DNA of 64,000 bases from Virgibacillus indicus (GTDB lineage: Bacteria; Bacillota; Bacilli; Bacillales; Amphibacillaceae), in NCBI RefSeq assembly GCF_002266285.1, contig NZ_NPMS01000001.1:434001-498000 (forward strand), written 5' to 3'. This document shows positions 7,308 to 15,062 of this stretch, one piece after another (position 1 is the first letter of the stretch; each line of letters begins with the position of its first letter). Below the pieces are notes generated by a model. The model worked only from the letters and a program-made list of their open reading frames with translations. It searched no databases and was not told where the DNA came from. Both the position numbers and the translations under genes were made by a program.

Positions 7308-8093
7308 TTAAAGGATATCCTGGGTAAGATAAAATAAACCTCCATTAATAACCTCATAAATAATACTCGGCTGATACCGTTCAGTGATTTCATTAATTTC
7401 TTTCTCCATCTGCTCCATTTGAGTGTCAGTGTCACCAGTGTAAAAATGTTTCAGCATTTGTATTTCTTCATCCAGGGCTTGACTAGATTCCTCTGCCCAC
7501 GGATGAGTCTGATTCTGTATATAATTATCTAAAACATTTTCAATTCTCTTAAAACCGCTTTTAATTTTTATTATAGGAGAAATGGTATAGCAATAATCTG
7601 AAATGGCCGGCTGCAATGGAATATTTTCAAGAAGATTCATCATTTCAAGCTTCATTGCTCCATTTACAAGATGTAAACCGATGGATATAAGCTCATCCTT
7701 CTTTTGCTTGCCTTTATAGCTAATTTTTATATTGATGACAAGCCATGGATAAAGCGGAGTATTCAGATTGGTATTTACAATTTGGAATAATTTTGTGTAC
7801 TTTTCTTTTTGTTTGAGCTGATTAATGATCTGCTGCAGGCGCGGACTGCCAAAATGGATCCATTCTCCTTTTTCTTCCCGTTTTTCCGGGTTTGAGATAA
7901 GGCTAAGCTGCATCGGTTCACCATTCTGTCCAATTTTTTTAATATAGTGCCAATAAAAGGGGCGGTTCATTAACACTCTATCCATCTCTTCAGTAAGCTG
8001 AACAGTAATAACTCCTTCTTTATTCTGAAGCAATTTGCATCCATGGGCAGTAAAGTAACTCTGTAAAAACTCATCTAAATTAGTAATGGCCAT
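7308..8093 (-). CDS. yqhG: YqhG family protein
   Basis: A 261-residue cytosolic protein of the YqhG family, unknown function. The start at 8093 (MAITNLDEFLQSYFTAHGCK) follows a GAGGAGA site and is preferred over a frame extending to 8192. The motif L-T-E-E-M-D-R-x-L-M-N-R-P-F-Y-W-H-Y is the most characteristic part. No enzyme motif is visible. The first codons overlap the end of yqhH by 14 bases, so the two are translationally coupled. The partnership with a SNF2 helicase suggests, but does not prove, a nucleic-acid role. Confidence 0.8.
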   Translation of the reverse strand: MAITNLDEFLQSYFTAHGCKLLQNKEGVITVQLTEEMDRVLMNRPFYWHYIKKIGQNGEPMQLSLISNPEKREEKGEWIHFGSPRLQQIINQLKQKEKYTKLFQIVNTNLNTPLYPWLVINIKISYKGKQKKDELISIGLHLVNGAMKLEMMNLLENIPLQPAISDYCYTISPIIKIKSGFKRIENVLDNYIQNQTHPWAEESSQALDEEIQMLKHFYTGDTDTQMEQMEKEINEITERYQPSIIYEVINGGLFYLTQDIL

Positions 8094-9738
8094 AATGTTT
8101 CTCCTCACTAACGGGTTGATTGTAGGTACTCTTAATGATGGAAGAAAGATTATCCAATTTAATTTTGGCTTCTCCTGAAGAGGTTGATTCATTGAATATC
8201 GTTTGTATTTCGCTCTCGATATCCCGAATATTAAGTTCAGCCAAAATATCGTCTAATTGCCCAATAACCTGTTCAAATAAATTAATTTTTTCATAGAGCA
8301 GTGTCATAATATGTTCTTCCACAGTATCTCGAATTGCAAAATTATAGATGTGTACATCTTTATCCTGTCCATACCGGTGAATGCGGCCAATCCGCTGTTC
8401 CAATCGCATAGGATTCCAGGGCAAGTCGTAGTTGATCATATAATTGCAAAATTGCAGATTGATCCCTTCACCGCCGGCTTCTGTTGCGATTAAAACTTGA
8501 GCATGATCTTTAAAAAGCCGTTTGATCCAATCCTTTTTCCCCCTTTTAAATCCGCCTCTGAATGGAACAGATGAGATGCCATGCTGCTGAAGGTACCATT
8601 GCAGATAAAGCTGGGTAGCTCGGTACTCGGTAAAAATGATGACTTTTTCATCTCCAATCTTTTTTATTAAATCGATGACTTTATCTGCTTTGACATGTTG
8701 TGGAAGTTGCTCTATTTTATTTAAAACAGGTTCAATAATCGCTTCATTCTTTTCATTAACTATTTTTTTTAATGATAAATAGCAAGCTTCCCTTGAAGAA
8801 CAAAGCTCCCTTAAATAAGTTATTTTTGAAAACGCCGCAAATGGTCTGGTTATGTTTTCTAATTGCTTATAAACTTCCTTCTCTTCTGGTTTAAAGTCAA
8901 TATAAATCGATTCAATTCTTCGTTTTGTATTATTCAGAACAGTTTCCTGACGAGTATTTCTGACCATCACTTTTTGTATTAATTGTTTTAAATATTGATC
9001 CTGTTTGATTTTTTTACGGTCCTTGCCATACTGTTCCAAAAAAGAATCATAATTTCCGAGATGACCTGGTTTTAAAATGGAAACTAAATTAAAAATTTCA
9101 ATGAGACGGTTTTGCACGGGCGTCGCAGTAAGCAACAGACAATATTTTTTCGTAATGGAACGGACAAATTCGTAATTTTTGGTTTTGTGATTTTTGAGTT
9201 TATGTGCTTCATCTATCAAGAGAAAATCATATTCCTGATCTAAAATATTTTCCCTGTGTGGATCCCGCTTAGCTGTATCAATGGAAGAAATTATAATATC
9301 AGCCTGTTCCCATGAGTAATTTTTGCGATGAGCGACAGCGGGAATATAAAATTTTTCATTTAATTCATTTGCCCATTGATTTACCAATGAAGCTGGCACT
9401 AAAATTAATGCCTTCTTTACTAGTCCTCTAATCATATATTCTTTTAGAATTAAGCCTGCTTCAATCGTTTTCCCCAAACCTACTTCATCAGCCAAAATAG
9501 CTCTGCCATTCATTGTTTCAATAACCTGTTCTGCGCATTTCACCTGGTGATCAAGAAATTCGATATGTGGCAGATATTCCAGTGAACGTAATCCATTGAA
9601 TGCAGGAGTCATTGTTGTTAATTCAGCCTGATAGGCCATAGAAAACAGGTCCCACGAGGAAAACTGGCCGTCATTATCAATTGCAGTAACCAGTTGTTCA
9701 ATAAATACTGAATCTTTTTTCAGTTGAATAGACTTCAT
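8080..9738 (-). CDS. yqhH: SNF2-family DEAD/DEAH helicase (YqhH)
   Basis: A 552-residue Swi2/Snf2-type ATPase. Motif I is A-D-E-V-G-L-G-K-T near residue 86, motif II D-E-A-H near 177, motif III L-T-A-T-P-V-Q-N near 205, motif V A-T-E-A-G-G-E-G-I-N-L-Q and motif VI Q-R-I-G-R-I-H-R-Y-G-Q. Such proteins translocate on double-stranded nucleic acid or remodel protein complexes. YqhH resembles bacterial RapA/HepA but lacks their extra N-terminal domains, and its target is unknown. It is transcribed away from gcvT and overlaps yqhG. The intergenic region to gcvT holds the glycine riboswitch. Confidence 0.88.
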   Translation of the reverse strand: MKSIQLKKDSVFIEQLVTAIDNDGQFSSWDLFSMAYQAELTTMTPAFNGLRSLEYLPHIEFLDHQVKCAEQVIETMNGRAILADEVGLGKTIEAGLILKEYMIRGLVKKALILVPASLVNQWANELNEKFYIPAVAHRKNYSWEQADIIISSIDTAKRDPHRENILDQEYDFLLIDEAHKLKNHKTKNYEFVRSITKKYCLLLTATPVQNRLIEIFNLVSILKPGHLGNYDSFLEQYGKDRKKIKQDQYLKQLIQKVMVRNTRQETVLNNTKRRIESIYIDFKPEEKEVYKQLENITRPFAAFSKITYLRELCSSREACYLSLKKIVNEKNEAIIEPVLNKIEQLPQHVKADKVIDLIKKIGDEKVIIFTEYRATQLYLQWYLQQHGISSVPFRGGFKRGKKDWIKRLFKDHAQVLIATEAGGEGINLQFCNYMINYDLPWNPMRLEQRIGRIHRYGQDKDVHIYNFAIRDTVEEHIMTLLYEKINLFEQVIGQLDDILAELNIRDIESEIQTIFNESTSSGEAKIKLDNLSSIIKSTYNQPVSEEKHYGHY

Positions 9739-9804
9739 TATATACTTCCTTTTTCTGAAAATTTAAGAATAACTGTAATTATGCTACATTCAAATTTGCA
9801 TTTA

Positions 9805-9813
9805 TGATATAAT
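9805..9813 (+). promoter_or_regulatory. Extended -10 promoter for the gcv operon
   Basis: TGATATAAT at 9805-9813 is an extended -10 element (TG-N-TATAAT); no good -35 is seen. The predicted start, near 9820, lies about 70 bases before the riboswitch. Confidence 0.55.
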
Positions 9814-9891
9814 GCAAGTAAATAGATTTTTCAGCGTTTGATACATAGTATACCCAAATAGAATATTTTTCATAAAGCGAATGAATACAGG

Positions 9892-10130
9892 GGGAGAGCT
9901 TACTGCTATGCTTTGTTTTTAAAACCATTAATCCAGTTTTAGAACAAATTCTCAGCAGTAACGCCGAAGGAGCAAGCGCAAGCGAATCTCTCAGGCAAAA
10001 AGACTCTTGTAGGACGCAACTCTGGAGAGTGTTTGTCTGAATGTCAGGCTGACCACCCACGAAGCAAGTATTTGAATAGTCACTTAATGTGACTATATCA
10101 AATATGCAACTTTCTGGTTTAAGGACAGAG
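9892..10130 (+). ncRNA. Tandem glycine riboswitch upstream of gcvT
   Basis: Two aptamers in a row. The first runs from GGGGAGAG at 9891-9898 through the conserved ACGCCGAAGGAGCAAGC (from 9961) and CTCTCAGGCAAAAAGAC (from 9988). The second begins with ACTCTGGAGAG (10019-10029), has a variant GACCACCCACGAAGCAAG core and closes with AAGGACAGAG at 10121-10130. The last bases of the second P1 helix overlap the left arm of the terminator at 10127-10162. Glycine binding would therefore stabilise P1 and prevent termination, as in the B. subtilis gcvT ON switch. Ends are approximate. Confidence 0.92.
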
Positions 10131-10162
10131 ATTTCACTATTATCGGTGAAATCTCTATTTTT
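10127..10162 (+). terminator. Riboswitch-controlled terminator in the gcvT leader
   Basis: AGAGATTTCAC (10127-10137) pairs exactly with GTGAAATCTCT (10146-10156), followed by ATTTTT. Its left arm shares AGAG with the closing helix of the second glycine aptamer, giving two mutually exclusive folds. Confidence 0.88.
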
Positions 10163-10215
10163 ATGCAGTTTTTTAGGCCCTGAGTCATTTAGATTATTTA
10201 AAAGGAGTGGGTTTA

Positions 10216-11331
10216 GTGAGTGAGTTAAAAAGAACACCTTTGTTCCCAGAATATGAGAAGAACGGTGCAAAGACAATAGATTTCGGAGGATGGGATTTAC
10301 CGGTACAATTTTCCGGAATTAAGCATGAACATCACACTACAAGAACAAAAGCAGGATTATTTGATGTCTCGCATATGGGGGAAATTGTGGTAAAGGGGCC
10401 AAAGAGCCTGGACTTTCTGCAGAAGATGACAACAAATGATGTTTCAAAATTAACTCCAAAACGTGCTCATTATACATTCATGTGTTACGAAAACGGAGGA
10501 ACAGTTGATGATTTTCTTGTCTATATGATAGGAGAAAATGATTATCTGCTCGTGGTAAATGCAGCAAATCAGGATAAAGATTATGAATGGCTTATCGAAC
10601 ATAACGAATTCAGCAAAGATGAGGTAGTAATAGAGAATGTATCTGCTGATTATGTTCAACTTGCCCTGCAAGGTCCTCTCGCTGAAGAAATTTTACAAAC
10701 TCTTACAGAAACGGATTTGAGTGAAATCAAATTTTTCCGTTTTGAGAATCAGGTAGGATTTTCTGCCATTTCTGCATCGGCAATTGTGTCTCGTACCGGT
10801 TATACAGGCGAAGATGGTTTTGAAATATATATTGACAAATCAAGTGGTCGTGACTTGTGGAACAAAGTACTTGAGGCAGGAAAAGATAAAGGACTGGAGC
10901 CGGTAGGGCTTGGAGCAAGAGATACGTTGCGCTTTGAAGCTAACCTTGCACTTTACGGACAGGAGCTTTCCAAAGATATTACGCCAATTGAAGCAGGTAT
11001 GAAATTTGCTGTGAAAGTGAATAAAGAAGCAGACTTTATTGGAAAAGAAGTATTGAAAGAGCAAGTAGAAAACGGACCAGGTAGAAAGCTTGTCGGAATT
11101 GAAATGATTGATAAAGGTATTCCGAGAAATGGATATGCGGTTTATAGTGGGGAAGAAGAGGTTGGGTTTGTTACATCTGGAACACAATCTCCTACACTTC
11201 AAAAGAATTTAGGATTAGCACTGGTGAAGTCGGAGTTTACAATCGAAGGTACAGAATTGTATGTTCAGGTACGTAAGCGCAAATTAAAGGCTGTAGTAGT
11301 AAAAAGACCATTTTACAAACGAGAGAATTAG
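10216..11331 (+). CDS. gcvT: Glycine cleavage system T protein (aminomethyltransferase)
   Basis: A 371-residue tetrahydrofolate-dependent aminomethyltransferase. It takes the methylamine group from lipoyl H protein and releases ammonia and 5,10-methylene-THF. Visible: F-D-V-S-H-M-G-E near residue 52, T-N-D-V near 79, [12 protein letters not shown] near 190 and [11 protein letters not shown] near 230, the folate-binding core. Start GTG 10216 ([10 protein letters not shown]) is chosen over a longer frame because AAAGGAG lies eight bases before it. First gene of gcvT-gcvPA-gcvPB, controlled by the glycine riboswitch. The H protein gene is not here. FolD, using the product, is at 31 kb. Confidence 0.97.
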   Translation: MSELKRTPLFPEYEKNGAKTIDFGGWDLPVQFSGIKHEHHTTRTKAGLFDVSHMGEIVVKGPKSLDFLQKMTTNDVSKLTPKRAHYTFMCYENGGTVDDFLVYMIGENDYLLVVNAANQDKDYEWLIEHNEFSKDEVVIENVSADYVQLALQGPLAEEILQTLTETDLSEIKFFRFENQVGFSAISASAIVSRTGYTGEDGFEIYIDKSSGRDLWNKVLEAGKDKGLEPVGLGARDTLRFEANLALYGQELSKDITPIEAGMKFAVKVNKEADFIGKEVLKEQVENGPGRKLVGIEMIDKGIPRNGYAVYSGEEEVGFVTSGTQSPTLQKNLGLALVKSEFTIEGTELYVQVRKRKLKAVVVKRPFYKREN

Positions 11332-11344
11332 GGAGGGTTAAGTA

Positions 11345-12694
11345 ATGGAATTTCGTTATTTACCAATGACAGAAGCTGATAAAAAGGAAATGCTAGATAA
11401 AATCGGTGTATCATCCACAGAAGAACTGTTTTCTGATATTCCGCAAGAAGTTAGACTGGACAGGGAATTAAACCTTAAAAAACCAGCTAGTGAATATGAG
11501 TTGAAAAAAGAACTAACAGAAATGGCAAGCAAAAATGCGAATTTAACAGAATATCGTTCATTTTTAGGTGCGGGTGTTTATGATCATTTCATTCCATCAG
11601 TTGTCGATCATGTTATTTCAAGACAAGAATTCTATACATCTTATACACCTTATCAGCCGGAAATGACACAAGGTGAACTGCAGGCGATGTTTGAATTCCA
11701 GACAATGATTTCTGAAATTACCGGCATGCCTATTGTTAACTCTTCATTGTATGATGGCGGAACAGCTGTAGTTGAAGCTGTTTACTTGAGTGTTGTTCAG
11801 ACAAAGAGAAAGAAAATTCTAGTTTCAGCTGTATTGCATCCGGAATATCGTCAGCTTGTTCATACTGCTTCAAAAGGCAAGGGACTTGAAATTGTTGAAA
11901 TCGGTCACAAAGATGGTCAAACTGATTTAGAGCAGCTTGAAAAAGAGCTGGATGAAGATACAGCTTCAGTTATTGTTCAATATCCTAACTTCTTAGGTCA
12001 GATTGAACCACTTGAAAAAATTAATGAATTAATTAAAAAACAACCTAAAACAATGTTTATTGTTTCAAGCAATCCACTCTCACTTGGTTATTTAACACCG
12101 CCATCTGAATTTGGTGCGGATATTGTTGTTGGAGATACACAAGTATTTGGTATCCCTGCACAACTTGGCGGGCCGCACTGTGGTTATTTTGCAACAACTC
12201 AAAAACTAATGCGTAAAGTACCTGGACGTTTCGTTGGTGAGACGGTAGACGAAGAAGGCGGGCGCGGTTTCGTTTTAGCACTGCAAACAAGAGAACAGCA
12301 TATTAGACGTGAGAAAGCGACATCAAACATCACCTCTAACCAGGCGTTGAACGCGGTAGCAAGTTCGGCTGCAATGAGTGCGCTCGGTAAACACGGTGTT
12401 AAAGATATGGCTAAATTAAATATGCAAAAAGCAAGATATACAAAACAACAGTTGGAAGAAGTTAATTTACCAGCTGCATTCAGCGGATCATTTTTCAATG
12501 AATTTGTAGTTAAACTTTCAAAACCCGTATCTGAGGTTAATGAAAAGTTATTTGAAAAAGGTTTTGTCGGCGGGTTTGATTTAGGAAGAACATATCCGGA
12601 ACTGGAAAATCACATGCTGATAGCTACAACTGAAATCCGTTCGAAAGAAGAAATTGATGCATTTGTTAAAGAAATGGGGGATATCAATGGCTAA
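11345..12694 (+). CDS. gcvPA: Glycine dehydrogenase (decarboxylating) subunit 1
   Basis: A 449-residue alpha-type subunit of the split P protein, matching the usual length. It forms a heterotetramer with GcvPB that decarboxylates glycine with pyridoxal phosphate. Family signatures: [12 protein letters not shown] near residue 75, Y-T-P-Y-Q-P-E near 98, [10 protein letters not shown] near 132, and [20 protein letters not shown] near 310. The subunit lacks the Schiff-base lysine, which is in GcvPB. The ribosome binding site is AGGGAGG. The stop overlaps gcvPB by eight bases, so synthesis is coupled. Confidence 0.97.
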   Translation: MEFRYLPMTEADKKEMLDKIGVSSTEELFSDIPQEVRLDRELNLKKPASEYELKKELTEMASKNANLTEYRSFLGAGVYDHFIPSVVDHVISRQEFYTSYTPYQPEMTQGELQAMFEFQTMISEITGMPIVNSSLYDGGTAVVEAVYLSVVQTKRKKILVSAVLHPEYRQLVHTASKGKGLEIVEIGHKDGQTDLEQLEKELDEDTASVIVQYPNFLGQIEPLEKINELIKKQPKTMFIVSSNPLSLGYLTPPSEFGADIVVGDTQVFGIPAQLGGPHCGYFATTQKLMRKVPGRFVGETVDEEGGRGFVLALQTREQHIRREKATSNITSNQALNAVASSAAMSALGKHGVKDMAKLNMQKARYTKQQLEEVNLPAAFSGSFFNEFVVKLSKPVSEVNEKLFEKGFVGGFDLGRTYPELENHMLIATTEIRSKEEIDAFVKEMGDING

Positions 12695-14162
12695 AGAAAA
12701 CTTTCCATTAATTTTTGAACGAAGTAAAGAAGGCAAATCAGGATATAACCTGCCGGCACTTGATGTTCCAGAAGTTAATTTAGAAGAAGAACTTGATGAT
12801 GCTTATATCCGTAAAGTAGATGCAGAACTTCCTGAAGTTGATGAATTGGAATTAATGCGTCACTATACAGGACTATCCAACCGTAACTTCGGTATACTAT
12901 CTGGATTTTATCCACTTGGATCTTGTACGATGAAATACAATCCGGTAATTAACGAGGATGTTGCCAGACTTCCAGGATTCAGTCATATTCATCCATATCA
13001 AGATACGAAAACAATTCAAGGTGCGCTTAAATTAATGTATGATCTACAAGTACATCTTGAAGAAATTACAGGGATGCAGGAAATCACATTACAACCGGCT
13101 GCCGGTTCACAAGGTGAGTGGACAGCATTAATGATATTCAAGGCCTTCCACGAGGCAAACGGTGAATCACATCGTAATGAAGTCATTGTACCTGACTCGG
13201 CACACGGTACAAACCCGGCATCTGCAGCAGTTGCTGGATTCAAAGTTGTTGAAGTTAAATCAAATGAAAAAGGTTTAGTTGACGTAGAAGATTTAAGAAG
13301 TGTAGTAAACGAAAATACTGCAGCACTAATGTTAACGAACCCTAACACTCTCGGTTTGTTTGAAACAGAAATTCTTGAAATGTCGGAAATCATTCATGAA
13401 GCCGGCGGAAAAATGTACTATGATGGTGCTAACCTAAACGCTATCATGGGTTACGCGCGTCCAGGAGATATGGGCTTTGATGCTGTTCACTTGAACTTGC
13501 ATAAAACATTCACTGGTCCACATGGCGGTGGCGGTCCAGGATCTGGTCCAATCGGCGTTACAGAAGAACTTGCGCCGTTCTTACCTAAACCAGTTGTTCG
13601 TGAAAAAGATGGCATGTATGATTTTGATTACGATCTTCCACAATCGATTGGTATGGTGAAAGGCTACTACGGTAACTTTGGAATTAACGTGCGTGCATAT
13701 ACTTACATCCGTACGATGGGCGCAGAAGGGCTAAAGAAAGTCAGTGAATATGCTGTGCTTAATGCAAACTACATCATGCGTAGTCTTGAAGAAAAATATC
13801 AGCTTCCATTTACACAACATTGTAAACACGAGTTTGTTATATCGGGTAATAAGCAAAAGGCACAGGGCGTAAGAACATTGGACATTGCTAAACGGCTTAT
13901 GGACTTCGATATTCACCCGCCAACTGTTTACTTCCCATTAATTGTGGGTGAAGCACTCATGATAGAACCGACTGAAACAGAATCAAAAGAAACGCTGGAT
14001 CATTTCATTGAGTCGATGATTCAAATAGCTGATGAAGCAGAAAACAATCCGGAAATCGTTCAGAAAGCACCTTACGAGACAGATGTAAAACGTTTAGACG
14101 AAACAAGAGCTTCTCGTAAACCTGTTTTGAGCTATCAAAAACAAATTACAAAAGAAGCATAA
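12687..14162 (+). CDS. gcvPB: Glycine dehydrogenase (decarboxylating) subunit 2
   Basis: A 491-residue catalytic subunit of the P protein. The Schiff-base lysine is Lys273 in [16 protein letters not shown], preceded by the PLP-binding D-G-A-N-L-N-A-I near 246. G-S-C-T-M-K-Y-N-P near 78 and A-H-G-T-N-P-A-S near 172 are also typical. The ATG at 12687 ([10 protein letters not shown]) overlaps the gcvPA stop and follows a GGGGGA site; a longer in-frame start is not needed. Immediately downstream lies a degenerate repeat of the gene's own 3' end (14165-14233), a sign of duplication or replacement. A bidirectional terminator follows. Confidence 0.97.
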   Translation: MAKENFPLIFERSKEGKSGYNLPALDVPEVNLEEELDDAYIRKVDAELPEVDELELMRHYTGLSNRNFGILSGFYPLGSCTMKYNPVINEDVARLPGFSHIHPYQDTKTIQGALKLMYDLQVHLEEITGMQEITLQPAAGSQGEWTALMIFKAFHEANGESHRNEVIVPDSAHGTNPASAAVAGFKVVEVKSNEKGLVDVEDLRSVVNENTAALMLTNPNTLGLFETEILEMSEIIHEAGGKMYYDGANLNAIMGYARPGDMGFDAVHLNLHKTFTGPHGGGGPGSGPIGVTEELAPFLPKPVVREKDGMYDFDYDLPQSIGMVKGYYGNFGINVRAYTYIRTMGAEGLKKVSEYAVLNANYIMRSLEEKYQLPFTQHCKHEFVISGNKQKAQGVRTLDIAKRLMDFDIHPPTVYFPLIVGEALMIEPTETESKETLDHFIESMIQIADEAENNPEIVQKAPYETDVKRLDETRASRKPVLSYQKQITKEA

Positions 14163-14164
14163 GA

Positions 14165-14233
14165 GAATCCGGAATCGTTTAAAAAGCACCATGGATGAAA
14201 CGACAGCAGCAAGAAAACCAATACAATATTACG
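14165..14233 (+). pseudogene. Decayed remnant of a second gcvPB 3' end
   Basis: The sequence just after the gcvPB stop aligns with the end of gcvPB itself. AATCCGGAA and the next bases to AAAGCACC (14166-14190) match 14045-14071 with a one-base deletion. After a gap of about 24 bases, codons from 14192 read M-D-E-T-T-A-A-R-K-P-I-Q-Y-Y against [14 protein letters not shown] in GcvPB (8 of 14 identical). It cannot be translated as a whole. It is either the left-over tail of an older gcvPB or a decayed tandem duplication. Confidence 0.72.
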
Positions 14234-14244
14234 TTATAATAAAT

Positions 14245-14274
14245 AAAGAAAGGCCCGGTGATGGGCCTTTCTTT
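14245..14274. terminator. Bidirectional terminator between gcvPB and yqhL
   Basis: AAAGAAAGGCCC pairs with GGGCCTTTCTTT around a 6-base loop, with A- and T-tracts on the two sides. It serves the convergent gcv and rhodanese transcripts. Confidence 0.85.
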
Positions 14275-14285
14275 ATCTTTGATTA

Positions 14286-14657
14286 CTATTTACTCTTAAT
14301 TTTTCCTGTCCACTTTTTGAAACCGCCTTTTAGCTGGTTAATATCTTCATAGCCTTTTTTATGCAAAAGCTGTGCTGCTCGTGCGGATCTAGATCCACTT
14401 TGACAATATAGATAGACAGGTTTATCTTTTCGCATTTCAATTAGCCGTTGTTTCATCTGTGTTACCGGAATATTTCTTGCTCCAAGAATATGACCTTTGT
14501 CAAATTCTTGTGGTTCTCTTACATCTATTAACTGTGCTTTACGATATCCTTCACGGAATTGGTCTTCTGTTAATACTTTTAAATATGTTCGTTGTCTAAA
14601 GTAACGAAATACACTGACAGCTACTAAAACAACTATTGCAACAACTAAAAATTCCAT
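14286..14657 (-). CDS. yqhL: Membrane-anchored rhodanese-like protein (YqhL)
   Basis: A 123-residue protein with one N-terminal membrane helix (residues 2-17) followed by a single rhodanese domain. L-I-D-V-R-E-P-Q-E-F-D-K-G-H is near residue 43 and the active-site loop C-Q-S-G-S-R-S starts at Cys85, which carries the persulfide in the family. It is a presumed sulfurtransferase at the inner membrane face. The start at 14657 follows a GGGGGA site; a frame extending to 14678 is unlikely. It converges on the gcv operon. In B. subtilis lipM follows; here nrdJ occupies that place. Confidence 0.85.
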   Translation of the reverse strand: MEFLVVAIVVLVAVSVFRYFRQRTYLKVLTEDQFREGYRKAQLIDVREPQEFDKGHILGARNIPVTQMKQRLIEMRKDKPVYLYCQSGSRSARAAQLLHKKGYEDINQLKGGFKKWTGKIKSK

Positions 14658-14741
14658 TAATTTTCCCCCGTTTTTCACATTACTTCATTTTCTATTATAA
14701 GTTCAATATACTATTTTTTCAAAGCTTTTTTCTTCGAACCC

Positions 14742-14781
14742 CCAATGGGAAATCCGGCTCCATTGGTTTTTGATGATTTTT
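14742..14781 (+). terminator. Orphan hairpin with T-rich tail upstream of nrdJ
   Basis: CCAATGG (14742-14748) pairs with CCATTGG (14760-14766), followed by TTTTTGATGATTTTT. No plus-strand gene ends near it. It could be a terminator for an unseen short transcript or a relic; read on the minus strand it would lie upstream of yqhL. An 0A-box-like TGTCGAA follows at 14781-14787. Confidence 0.35.
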
Positions 14782-14929
14782 GTCGAATAAAGCGCAACTA
14801 TTGGATGATTGCAAATGTGGAAATTCTTGATTTTTAAATAACTAGGATATTTACCCTTTATTTATCTTCATTTTACTTCCTCATTCATTTGTTTTCTGAA
14901 GTTGACAGAATCAGTTGCATTCGTTCAAA

Positions 14930-14976
14930 TCACAATATATAGTATTTTTTTATATTTTCAACACAATATATTGTTT
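14930..14976. promoter_or_regulatory. Pair of NrdR boxes upstream of nrdJ
   Basis: Two 16-bp boxes, TCACAATATATAGTAT at 14930-14945 and ACACAATATATTGTTT at 14961-14976, match the NrdR consensus acaCwAtATaTwGtgt. Their starts are 31 bp apart, three helical turns, which is the classical NrdR arrangement. NrdR is the ATP/dATP-sensing repressor of ribonucleotide reductase genes. Confidence 0.82.
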
Positions 14977-15062
14977 TATATTCTTTTTATGTGGTATGGT
15001 AATAATAGCACAAATCCTATAAAAAAACATATGTAAAAGATAAATGAAAAAGGAGAGATCAA

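Noticed and set aside
7308..8192. Longer form of yqhG starting at 8192
   Set aside because: The extra 33 residues are out of keeping with the YqhG family and lack a ribosome binding site; the start at 8093 has GAGGAGA.
9779..10276. 165-codon minus-strand open frame across the gcvT leader
   Set aside because: It is antisense to the glycine riboswitch and the gcvT start and has no family signature.
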